Positions 6,693 to 13,228 of a DNA stretch of 13,228 nucleotides are shown here, piece after piece (positions within the stretch are counted from its first letter, which is position 1; each line of letters begins with the position of its first letter). Source of the stretch: CAIZGX01 sp044371535 (GTDB lineage Bacteria; Bacteroidota; Bacteroidia; Flavobacteriales_D; Sanyastnellaceae); assembly GCA_044371535.1 (NCBI GenBank), contig JBILTL010000052.1, positions 1 through 13,228 of the forward strand, written 5' to 3'. Made by a program: the position numbers and the translations under genes. The notes under the pieces were generated by a model that saw nothing but the letters and a program-made list of their open reading frames with translations, searched no databases and was not told the origin of the DNA.

Positions 6693-8216
6693 GTGAATAA
6701 AAGAATTTCTTCAGCCCTTATTTCAGTGTTTGATAAAGATGGATTAGCTCCTATTGTTGAACAAATGCACCAATTAGGTATAACACTTTACAGCACTGGA
6801 GGAACGCAAACGTTCATTGAGAACATGGGGATTCCTGTAACGGCAGTTGAAGATTTAACCGGATACCCAAGTATTTTCGGCGGAAGAGTTAAAACACTTC
6901 ATCCAGGAGTTCTGGGTGGAATTTTATACAGACGCGACGAAGCACAAGATTTAGAAGAGGCTGCGAAGTATAACATTCACGCCATCGATTGTGTCATTGT
7001 TGATTTATATCCGTTCGAAAAAACAGTTGCTTCCGGTGCTTCACATGAAGACATTATTGAGAAGATTGACATTGGAGGAATTGCGCTCATTCGCGGTGCT
7101 GCAAAAAACTTCAACGACGTTATCATTGTTCCTTCGAAAAACGAATACCAAGACTTACACGAGTTGTTGGTGAACCAAAAAGGTGAGACCACACTTGAGC
7201 AAAGACAATACTTTGCGAAGCAAGCTTTCGAAGTTTCTTCACACTACGATTCTGCTATTTATTCATACTTCAAAGGCAACGACGAAGGCTCTTTGCGCAT
7301 AGCTTCTCGAGATGCGCATGTTCTTCGCTACGGAGAAAATCCACATCAAAAAGGAAGCTTCTTCGGTGACTTAGATGCGTTGTTCACGAAACTTAACGGG
7401 AAAGAACTTTCCTATAACAATTTATTAGATGTTGAAGCCGCCGTGCAGTTGATCGGTGAGTTCAAAAACGATGCTCCAACATTCGCTATTTTGAAACACA
7501 ACAATGCATGCGGAATAGCTACACGCTCTTCTATGGTTGAAGCCTATGAAGCGGCTTTGGCCTGTGACAGTACCTCTGCTTTCGGCGGTGTGCTTATTGC
7601 AAATGGAGAAATCGATTTGGCTACCGCTGAAAAAATAAATTCACTTTTTTGTGAAGTAGTTATTGCTCCTTCTTATTCGAATGAAGCTGTTGAATTATTG
7701 AAGTCGAAAGCGAATCGTATTATTCTAATCATTAAAGAAACTCCTCTTCTTCAAACCCAAATAAGATCTATTTTGAATGGCTATTTGGTTCAAGAAAAAG
7801 ACAACGCAACTGAATCTGCTGCTGACTTAAAGTGTGCAACACAGACTCAGGCCAGCGCTGCATCAATAGAAGATATGATCTTCGCGAATAAACTGGTGAA
7901 GCACACGAAGAGTAACACGATTGTGCTTGCAAAAAACAACACCTTACTTGCAAGTGGAACAGGTCAAACTTCTCGTGTAGATGCACTTCAACAAGCTATT
8001 GAAAAAGCAAAGCATTTTGGTTTTTCTTTAGAAGGAAGCGCAATGGCTAGCGATGCGTTCTTCCCTTTCCCCGACTGTGTAGAAATCGCAAAGAATGCAG
8101 GAGTTATAGCAGTTGTTCAACCTGGAGGTTCAATTAAAGATCAGCTTTCAATCGATTATTGCAATGCGAACAACGTGGCCATGTATATGACAGGTGTTCG
8201 TCATTTCAAACATTAA
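6693..8216 (+). CDS. purH: Bifunctional AICAR transformylase / IMP cyclohydrolase
   Basis: This enzyme catalyses the last two steps of de novo purine synthesis in the cytoplasm: formyl transfer from 10-formyl-THF to AICAR, then ring closure to IMP. It has 507 residues, slightly shorter than the E. coli enzyme. The N-terminal cyclohydrolase (MGS-like) domain shows LYSTGGTQ (32-39), GRVKTLHPGVLGGIL (64-78) and DLYPFEKTV (104-112). The transformylase domain shows LRYGENPHQ (211-219), the catalytic pair K268-H269 in KHNNACG, STSAFGG (293-299), ASDAFFPFPD (452-461) and QPGGSIKDQ (476-484). The N-A-C-G variant of the usual N-P-C-G is seen in this phylum. Translation starts at GTG; an in-frame TAA lies at 6666-6668 and no ATG intervenes. 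No Shine-Dalgarno is visible. It stands alone, divergent from the desaturase, and its last four bases overlap the convergent murI stop. Confidence 0.97.
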   Translation: MNKRISSALISVFDKDGLAPIVEQMHQLGITLYSTGGTQTFIENMGIPVTAVEDLTGYPSIFGGRVKTLHPGVLGGILYRRDEAQDLEEAAKYNIHAIDCVIVDLYPFEKTVASGASHEDIIEKIDIGGIALIRGAAKNFNDVIIVPSKNEYQDLHELLVNQKGETTLEQRQYFAKQAFEVSSHYDSAIYSYFKGNDEGSLRIASRDAHVLRYGENPHQKGSFFGDLDALFTKLNGKELSYNNLLDVEAAVQLIGEFKNDAPTFAILKHNNACGIATRSSMVEAYEAALACDSTSAFGGVLIANGEIDLATAEKINSLFCEVVIAPSYSNEAVELLKSKANRIILIIKETPLLQTQIRSILNGYLVQEKDNATESAADLKCATQTQASAASIEDMIFANKLVKHTKSNTIVLAKNNTLLASGTGQTSRVDALQQAIEKAKHFGFSLEGSAMASDAFFPFPDCVEIAKNAGVIAVVQPGGSIKDQLSIDYCNANNVAMYMTGVRHFKH

Positions 8217-9031
8217 TAGCGCTCATCCTTCCAAATTCTTTTTTCGACCAATTTCAATTTTTGGTTGAAGAAAATTTCTGTACTTTTCTCGAAAGACTCG
8301 GTATAGTCTGAAACCCAAAACGAATATTTAGGCTTGCGCTTGCTTGTGTTTAAAATACCCTTTTTCTTCAAGACATCTGAAACGTATTGCGCCACTACTG
8401 AGGCGCTATCGATAATTTCTATTTTCTGCTGATAAAATTTCTCTACCTCCTTCTTAATTAGCGGATAATGCGTGCAGCCCAAGATGAGCGCTTCAATACC
8501 TTTAAAAGAAGACTTAGACAAGTAACTGTCTATAATACTTTGTGAAATTTTATTGTTGTAATAACCTTCTTCAATCATGGAAGCCAGGAGCGGTGTGGCA
8601 TTGGAAAGAACCTTTAAACTCGGATTCAATTTCTCTATTCGTTTCACATAGATGCGCGACTGAATCGTTCCCTTCGTTCCAATAACTCCAACCTTCCCTT
8701 TCGTGTAATGTGAAGCCGTATATGCCGCCACAGGATCAACCACATTAATAACCGGAATATGCGAAGGAATACTTTTCACAACAGTTTTATAAGCATGCGC
8801 CGAAGCTGTATTGCAAGCAATGACTATGGCCTTGCACTTATGCTCAACTAATAATTCAGCGATACGTTTGGAATAAGCACGAATACTATCGGGAGATTTG
8901 TCGCCATATGGCAAGTGCGCAGTATCTCCGAAATAAATAAACGACTCGTTTGGAAGTACTTTTTGAATGGCCTTCGCAACTGTTAATCCACCTATTCCGG
9001 AATCGAATATTCCTATGGGTTCTGTGTTCAT
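8213..9031 (-). CDS. murI: Glutamate racemase
   Basis: This cytoplasmic, cofactor-independent enzyme converts L-glutamate to D-glutamate for peptidoglycan. It has 272 residues, normal length. The active-site signatures are present: IGIFDSGIGGLTV (6-18, with D10 and S11), YFGDTAHLPYG (33-43), the first catalytic cysteine C73 in IACNTASA, and the second, C186, in ALILGCTHYPLI with H188. The start is fixed by the short distance to the IGIFDSG block. Only three bases separate this ATG from the U-tract of a strong terminator that ends the ompH transcript, so the gene has almost no room for its own promoter or ribosome site. The only purine-rich sequence upstream, GGCGGG, lies in the terminator stem. 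The gene overlaps purH convergently by four bases (TTAA, shared by both stop codons). Confidence 0.96.
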   Translation of the reverse strand: MNTEPIGIFDSGIGGLTVAKAIQKVLPNESFIYFGDTAHLPYGDKSPDSIRAYSKRIAELLVEHKCKAIVIACNTASAHAYKTVVKSIPSHIPVINVVDPVAAYTASHYTKGKVGVIGTKGTIQSRIYVKRIEKLNPSLKVLSNATPLLASMIEEGYYNNKISQSIIDSYLSKSSFKGIEALILGCTHYPLIKKEVEKFYQQKIEIIDSASVVAQYVSDVLKKKGILNTSKRKPKYSFWVSDYTESFEKSTEIFFNQKLKLVEKRIWKDERY

Positions 9032-9034
9032 AGC

Positions 9035-9060
9035 AAAAAAAATCCCGCCAGGCGGGATTT
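9035..9060 (-). terminator. Intrinsic terminator after the ompH pair, abutting murI
   Basis: Read on the minus strand, AAATCCCGCC, a single T and GGCGGGATTT form a 10-1-10 near-perfect palindrome. In RNA this gives about 8 paired bases with a 5-base loop, followed directly by eight T residues (9042-9035). This is a textbook rho-independent terminator for transcripts coming from ompH, 17 bases after its stop codon. The T-tract ends three bases before the murI ATG. Read on the + strand the stem has A8 before it, but only TTT followed by CAG after it, so strong bidirectional function is unlikely. Confidence 0.85.
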
Positions 9061-9077
9061 CAGTATTGTAGTAACTA

Positions 9078-9620
9078 TTATTTCTGAGTTGGAGTTGTTG
9101 GAGAGGTAGCAGGAATTTTCAACTCAACTTTCAACTTATCCCCGATATCTTCACCACCTGCGTATACTAAGTTTCCGGCTCCAAGATCGAAAACATAAGT
9201 GTAACCACCAGCTTTTGCAATTTTTGCAACCGCTGCATCGAACTCATCTACCAATGGCTTTAACAAACGATCTTGCTCTTGTTGCAATTCATCATTTGCT
9301 GTTTGTTGGAAATCCATCATGTTTTGCTCTAAGTCAGCAATAGCTTGCGCCTTACTTTGACGAATAGCTTCTGGCCATCCGCCAGCACTAACAGCCATTT
9401 TCGATTTTGTTTCGTACTCAGCAACTTTATCGTCATGCTCCTTTTGCATAACTACATATTCCCCTTCGAAAGATTTCTTTGCGGTTTCCATATCTGCTTG
9501 AACGCCTTTCATCGCTGGCATTTGCAAAAGAATTGCTTGTCTATCTACGTGCGCTAACTTCTGCGCGAATGCACCAAATCCCAATGAAATAAATAGTGCT
9601 GCTAAAATTGTCTTCTTCAT
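9078..9620 (-). CDS. OmpH/Skp-family periplasmic chaperone, copy 1
   Basis: This is a predicted periplasmic chaperone that holds unfolded outer-membrane proteins on their way to the BAM complex. It has 180 residues. A signal peptide ends GAFAQ (about 1-20). Next come the family's first strand KLAHVDRQAILLQMP (21-35), two long charged helices (about 37-135, the tentacle region, with EQNMMDFQQTANDELQQEQ near 98-116) and the closing strand GGYTYVFDLGAGNLVY (138-153). A short Thr/Pro-rich tail ends the protein. The ATG at 9618-9620 fits the signal peptide; its leader is A-rich (an A8 run on the coding strand) with no Shine-Dalgarno. It lies 50 bases after a second OmpH gene and is followed by a strong terminator. 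Confidence 0.9.
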   Translation of the reverse strand: MKKTILAALFISLGFGAFAQKLAHVDRQAILLQMPAMKGVQADMETAKKSFEGEYVVMQKEHDDKVAEYETKSKMAVSAGGWPEAIRQSKAQAIADLEQNMMDFQQTANDELQQEQDRLLKPLVDEFDAAVAKIAKAGGYTYVFDLGAGNLVYAGGEDIGDKLKVELKIPATSPTTPTQK

Positions 9621-9658
9621 GATTGTATTGTTTTTTTTCTTCTATTCAATGACAGTAC

Positions 9659-9666
9659 CAAAAATA
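9659..9666 (-). promoter_or_regulatory. Candidate -7 element (TATTTTTG) between the two ompH genes
   Basis: In the 50-base gap the minus strand holds TATTTTTG, an exact TAnnTTTG match, about 38 bases before the ATG of the downstream ompH. No TTG is found 17-23 bases further upstream, so the promoter is incomplete and the site may be chance. Confidence 0.3.
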
Positions 9667-9670
9667 CGCA

Positions 9671-10309
9671 TTACTTGCCTTTTCCCGGTGAACTTGGGCG
9701 ATCATTTCCTGGACGTTCTGTACCTGTGCCTGGTTTTTCATCAGAATCTTCCTTATCATCGTCGCCTTTATCTAATACTTCGCCAGGCTTCAAGCCCATT
9801 TTCTTTAATACTTTGTCGCTGATATCGTGCTTTGGATTTGTGTAAAGCATATTCGAATGATTCGCTTTGTCAAAAACAACCATGTACTGAGATTGAGAAG
9901 CAATGTCTTCAATAGCCTGGAAAATTTGCTCTTGTATCGGCGCTACGAGTTCTTCGCGTTTTTTGAATAAATCTCCCTCAACACCAAATTTAGATTTCTG
10001 ATATTGCTTTACTTCTTCGCGACGCTCATTGATATCGGCTTCGCGCTTCTTTTTCATTTCTTCAGTGAGCAAAATCTTCTCTGCTTGGAAAGATTTTTCC
10101 AATTGCTCAATAGCTGTGTATTTCTGCTCTACCTGGGCTTGCCACTCGGAACTTAGCTCATTGATTTGCTTTTGAGCCGCTACATACTCTGCCATGTGCG
10201 ACAAGATGTATTTCGAATCTACGTAGGCAAACTTTTGAGCGAAAAGACCTGTCGTCAATAGCGTGAAAGCCATCACACATACTAACTTAACGAATGAGTT
10301 TGTTTTCAT
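9671..10309 (-). CDS. OmpH/Skp-family periplasmic chaperone, copy 2, with acidic Pro/Gly-rich tail
   Basis: This is a second predicted outer-membrane protein chaperone, with 212 residues. The signal peptide ends TGLFAQ (1-25). The first strand KFAYVDSKYILSHM (26-39) parallels that of the neighbouring copy. A long, highly charged helical region (about 42-137, including EEMKKKREADINERREEV) is followed by the strand SQYMVVFDKANHSNMLYTNP (140-159) and DISDKVLKKMGL. Beyond about residue 175 comes a low-complexity tail, first acidic (DKGDDDKEDSDE) then Pro/Gly-rich (PGTGTERPGNDRPSSPGKGK). Copy 1 lacks this tail. It starts 9 bases after the bamA stop, so it is almost certainly co-transcribed with bamA. 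Family call is strong; division of labour between the copies is unknown. Confidence 0.9.
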   Translation of the reverse strand: MKTNSFVKLVCVMAFTLLTTGLFAQKFAYVDSKYILSHMAEYVAAQKQINELSSEWQAQVEQKYTAIEQLEKSFQAEKILLTEEMKKKREADINERREEVKQYQKSKFGVEGDLFKKREELVAPIQEQIFQAIEDIASQSQYMVVFDKANHSNMLYTNPKHDISDKVLKKMGLKPGEVLDKGDDDKEDSDEKPGTGTERPGNDRPSSPGKGK

Positions 10310-10318
10310 AATACTGAA

Positions 10319-12889
10319 TTATAATTCTCCCATGTTCATACCAATACTGAAGTGAAATTGTCCTGGCGCCATATTCGGTGCATTTGGAACGTCATTCAAT
10401 CTCCACCCATAATCGAATCCTAACAATCCAAACATAGGCAAAAAGATTCGAAGTCCTCCACCTACTGATTTATATAAATTGAACGGATTGTAATCAGAGA
10501 AATCCGTCCAAGTTCTTCCCGCCTCAGCAAACGCCAATGCGAAAATGGTAGCTTGCGGATTCAATGAAATTGGATATCTCAACTCTGCACCATACTTTGT
10601 AATTACAGGCGCACCCACGCGATCGCTCGGCATTGTTAGAGACAAATCATCGTATCCACGTAAGTTTACAATCTCACGACCATCGAGTAAGAATCCACTT
10701 AAGAACACACCTCCAAGATAAAATCTCTCAAATGGAGATTGACCGAGATTCTTGTTGTAGGCCCCGAGGAATCCAAAACCGGCATGCGTATGCAACACCA
10801 ATTTATTGGTTTTGTGCTTATTCAAAGATGTGTACCAATTCGCCGTGAACTTAATCTTGTAATATTCAACCCAGTCAACTTTTTGCTGATCAGTCATACT
10901 TGAATAATCATATTCTTTACCCAAGACTTTCTCTCCTATAGTTGTGTAAGGCAAAGTGAATTTCGAACTCAAAGTAATCTTCGAACCCCAAGTCGGATAA
11001 ATGGTTTCAGACAACGAACTTCTTTCTATGGTGAAGTTAGCAGCTAAGTTGTTCGAGTATCCGTTGTTAAATGAGAAGAATGAGCCGTAGTTGTTCAAAT
11101 CGAAATGCTGGTAAGACAATCCTCCAAAGAACAAAAACCAGTCATCTGGCTTCTGCCAACGTTGTCCGAATACCACAGAAGCTCCTGTAATAATCAATGA
11201 TTGACGGGTTGGATTTATAACGTCGTTAATATACTTAGCTTGTCCATTCGATTGAACACTGTGATATCCAGAAACCGATAACGAGTTTGGTCTTTTTCCT
11301 CCCAACCAAGGTTCAGTGAAGCTCAGGTTATAGGACTGGAAGAAAGCGCCATTACTCATTGCACGAATAGAAAGTCTTTGACCGTCTCCAGTAGGAAGCG
11401 GACTCCAAGCTTCCTTCTTGAAGAAATTACGCATGCTGAAATTGTTGAAGCTCAATCCGAGTGACCCAACAACTCTTCCACCTCCCCAACCACCTGAAAG
11501 CTCAATTTGATCGGAAGGTTTTTCTTCAACAACATACTCTAAATCTACCAAACCTTCGTCGGGTCTTGGATTCGTACGAATATCAAATGCCTCTTGACTG
11601 AAATAATTCAAATTCGCCAATTCGCGCTGAGAGCGAATTAAATCTGAACGATTGAATAAATCTCCCGGACGAGTTCTAATTTCTCGGAAAATAACATGGT
11701 CATTCGTCTTGGTATTTCCAGAAACACTTACAACACCTACTCTGTATTGTTTTCCTTCACCCATGCGCACTTCAATGTCAATGCTGTCTGGTGGAACCAA
11801 AGACTCAACCGGATAGGCGTAGAAATTCAAATACCCATCATCTGTATACAACGAAGCAACATCGCGTCCCGTTTGATTCATATTCAAACGAGTTTGCAAC
11901 ACCTCCATGTTGTAGACATCGCCTTTCTTGATATTCAATATTGAATCGAGTGAATTGCTTCTGTATTTGGTATTACCAATAAAGCTGATGTTCCGGAAAT
12001 AAAATTTATTTCCTTCGTCCAATGTGATTCTAATTTTCAAACGCTCTGGACCAACCGAATAAATGGAATCCTTTACAATTCGCATATTTCGGAAACCGTC
12101 TTTATTGTATCTAGCTACAAGAGCAGCTTTGTCTTCTTCGTACTCTTCCTCCAAGAACTTCGAAGATTTGAATACGTGGTAGAAGGCTGCCTTCTTTGTG
12201 TTCTTCATTGTGCGATTCAATGTCGCAACGGACATTTTATCTGCACCCACCCATTCTATTTCTTCAATCTTAATGCGGTTACCTCTTTCAATATCGAAAG
12301 TCAATTCAACAGCGTTCGGCAAGTTGGGATAAGGCTTCTCAAGTATGTTCACTTTCACGTTGAAGTATCCTTTTTCAACATAGAAATCTTTGATGATATT
12401 CGTTGCTGTAGCCTTCAAGTTTTCATTCACGATATTTCCAGAACGGATCTTCATCTTCTCGCGAATGTTATCTGCGTCTCCTTTCTTAATTCCGTCAAAC
12501 TTGAAGACTCCCAATTTAGGAAGCTCTTTAACTACGATAACCAAAAACGCATCATCTCCGCGCGCTTCAGCTAAACGAATGTCAATGGAAGAGAACAATT
12601 GATTCTTCCAAAGCTTGCGAAGTGCATCTGCTATCTCGTCGCCAGGAATCATTATTTCTTGTCCCGTTTTTAGACCACAAAAAAGTAGAATAGCTTGAGC
12701 GTCGGTATATTCCGCACCCATGACTGTTATACCCGCAATCTTCATCTTGCGAGGTTCTGCGTAGTCGATAGCAGAACCTAATTCCACTTGCGCATTCAAA
12801 GTTGGCGCAACGAAAAATGAGGCGATTAGAGTCAGAACAAACAAAAATGTTCTCGAGTTTGGGAGGATATTTTTTAGCGTGTTTCTCAA
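10319..12889 (-). CDS. bamA: Outer membrane protein assembly factor BamA
   Basis: BamA is the essential Omp85-family insertase that folds barrels into the outer membrane. The protein has 856 residues: a signal peptide (about 1-33, ending TLNA before QVEL), five POTRA domains (roughly 48-123, 124-204, 205-294, 295-378 and 381-457) and a 16-strand barrel from about 460. POTRA signatures include FKFDGIKKG, ISFIGNTKYRS with LNIKKGD, and VSVSGNTKTNDHVIFREI followed by RPGD. The barrel carries the Omp85 loop-6 motif as LRGY (743-746). The last strand, FHFSIGMNMGEL, does not end in the usual aromatic residue. The start appears to be TTG at 12889-12887: the uppS stop TAG is in frame only three codons upstream, and the next Met comes after the signal peptide. 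It lies 6 bases after uppS and 9 bases before ompH. Confidence 0.95.
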   Translation of the reverse strand: MRNTLKNILPNSRTFLFVLTLIASFFVAPTLNAQVELGSAIDYAEPRKMKIAGITVMGAEYTDAQAILLFCGLKTGQEIMIPGDEIADALRKLWKNQLFSSIDIRLAEARGDDAFLVIVVKELPKLGVFKFDGIKKGDADNIREKMKIRSGNIVNENLKATATNIIKDFYVEKGYFNVKVNILEKPYPNLPNAVELTFDIERGNRIKIEEIEWVGADKMSVATLNRTMKNTKKAAFYHVFKSSKFLEEEYEEDKAALVARYNKDGFRNMRIVKDSIYSVGPERLKIRITLDEGNKFYFRNISFIGNTKYRSNSLDSILNIKKGDVYNMEVLQTRLNMNQTGRDVASLYTDDGYLNFYAYPVESLVPPDSIDIEVRMGEGKQYRVGVVSVSGNTKTNDHVIFREIRTRPGDLFNRSDLIRSQRELANLNYFSQEAFDIRTNPRPDEGLVDLEYVVEEKPSDQIELSGGWGGGRVVGSLGLSFNNFSMRNFFKKEAWSPLPTGDGQRLSIRAMSNGAFFQSYNLSFTEPWLGGKRPNSLSVSGYHSVQSNGQAKYINDVINPTRQSLIITGASVVFGQRWQKPDDWFLFFGGLSYQHFDLNNYGSFFSFNNGYSNNLAANFTIERSSLSETIYPTWGSKITLSSKFTLPYTTIGEKVLGKEYDYSSMTDQQKVDWVEYYKIKFTANWYTSLNKHKTNKLVLHTHAGFGFLGAYNKNLGQSPFERFYLGGVFLSGFLLDGREIVNLRGYDDLSLTMPSDRVGAPVITKYGAELRYPISLNPQATIFALAFAEAGRTWTDFSDYNPFNLYKSVGGGLRIFLPMFGLLGFDYGWRLNDVPNAPNMAPGQFHFSIGMNMGEL

Positions 12890-12895
12890 CTTAAT

Positions 12896-13228
12896 CTATT
12901 TCGTTTGTTCTGTTTGCTCTGAGGTCATACCGAATCTTCGTTCGCGACCTTGATAACTGACTAGTGCTTCAAAGAAATTTTCTTCTCTGAATTCTGGCCA
13001 CATGATTGGAGTAAAGTGTAATTCGGTGTATGCTATCTGCCAAAGCAAAAAATTGCTAATACGATGCTCACCGCTTGTGCGAATAAGCAACTCAGGATCT
13101 GGAATATTTGCTGTAGAAAGGTTTTGGGTTATCACGTCAGCCGTAACGCTTTCAGCTGGGATTTGTTGTGCAATGATTGATCTTACTGCATTAACCAATT
13201 CCCATCGCGCGCTGTAATTAAGGGCTAA
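12896..13228 (-). CDS. uppS: Isoprenyl transferase / undecaprenyl diphosphate synthase (5' partial, C-terminal 110 residues)
   Basis: This cytoplasmic cis-prenyltransferase makes undecaprenyl diphosphate, the lipid carrier for peptidoglycan and other envelope polymers. The frame stays open to the right edge, so the N-terminus with the catalytic Asp motif is outside the window. Visible blocks are LALNYSARWELVNAVRSI at the edge and LLIRTSGEHRISNFLLWQ, which holds the conserved R-x-(G/S)-G-E-x-R-x-S substrate-binding signature. IAYTELHFTPIMWPEF follows, and then the C-terminal YQGRERRFGMTSEQ. The protein ends in a TAG stop. bamA begins 6 bases later in the same reading frame. The position just before bamA matches envelope-biogenesis clusters of this phylum. 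Confidence 0.95.
   Translation of the reverse strand, partial: LALNYSARWELVNAVRSIIAQQIPAESVTADVITQNLSTANIPDPELLIRTSGEHRISNFLLWQIAYTELHFTPIMWPEFREENFFEALVSYQGRERRFGMTSEQTEQTK

Noticed and set aside
6756..6926. PurH reads KTLHPGVLGG where E. coli has KTLHPKVHGG
   Set aside because: The Lys and Thr used by the cyclohydrolase are kept, and the other positions vary between phyla, so this is not evidence of a defective enzyme.
12176..12574. A 132-residue open frame on the + strand inside bamA
   Set aside because: It is antisense to strongly conserved POTRA coding sequence, has no recognisable family pattern and no promoter or ribosome site. It is a shadow frame.
1..13228. Search for mobile elements, CRISPR arrays, tRNA or rRNA genes and defence systems
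   Set aside because: No transposase, integrase, toxin, regularly spaced repeats or RNA gene pattern was seen. The helicase-nuclease is of the housekeeping AddA/RecB type rather than a recognisable defence protein.

Overview
The window looks like ordinary core chromosome from a member of the Bacteroidota, probably of the Flavobacteriia/Flavobacteriales type. This rests on family variants rather than any database search. The YebC has the MGR-type N-terminus of that phylum. An envelope block ordered uppS, bamA, ompH, ompH, murI is present, and so are a DUF2490 barrel and a surface-type lipoprotein. Several gaps contain promoter elements of the Bacteroidota form TAnnTTTG, and Shine-Dalgarno sequences are mostly absent. 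Base composition looks moderately AT-rich and even throughout. I see no insertion sequence, phage gene, tRNA, rRNA or CRISPR array, and no gene-free stretch longer than 150 bases.

Layout: (1) The 3' three-quarters of an AddA/RecB-like helicase-nuclease on the + strand (1-2292). (2) A minus-strand block read right to left from 6545 to 2293: fatty acid desaturase, yebC, a small lipoprotein, a DUF2490 outer-membrane protein and an aminopeptidase P. The three middle genes overlap or abut tightly. (3) A 147-bp divergent promoter region (6546-6692) with three inverted repeats. (4) purH on the + strand (6693-8216). (5) A minus-strand envelope block from the right edge to 8213: uppS (partial), bamA, two tandem ompH/skp-type genes, a strong intrinsic terminator, then murI.

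How the genes fit together: UppS makes the lipid carrier for peptidoglycan and MurI makes its D-glutamate. BamA inserts outer-membrane barrels, and OmpH/Skp chaperones escort those barrels through the periplasm. The right half is therefore a cell-envelope biogenesis cluster. The left block mixes lipid desaturation, a YebC translation/regulatory factor, a probable surface lipoprotein plus outer-membrane barrel pair of unknown role, and a proline peptidase.

I found no clearly new defence or mobile system. The points most worth checking are regulatory or architectural: the terminator pressed against the murI start codon, the inverted repeats in the desaturase/purH divergent promoter, the in-frame uppS-TAG-bamA junction with a TTG start, the coupled lipoprotein/DUF2490 pair, and the two convergent gene pairs with no intergenic DNA.
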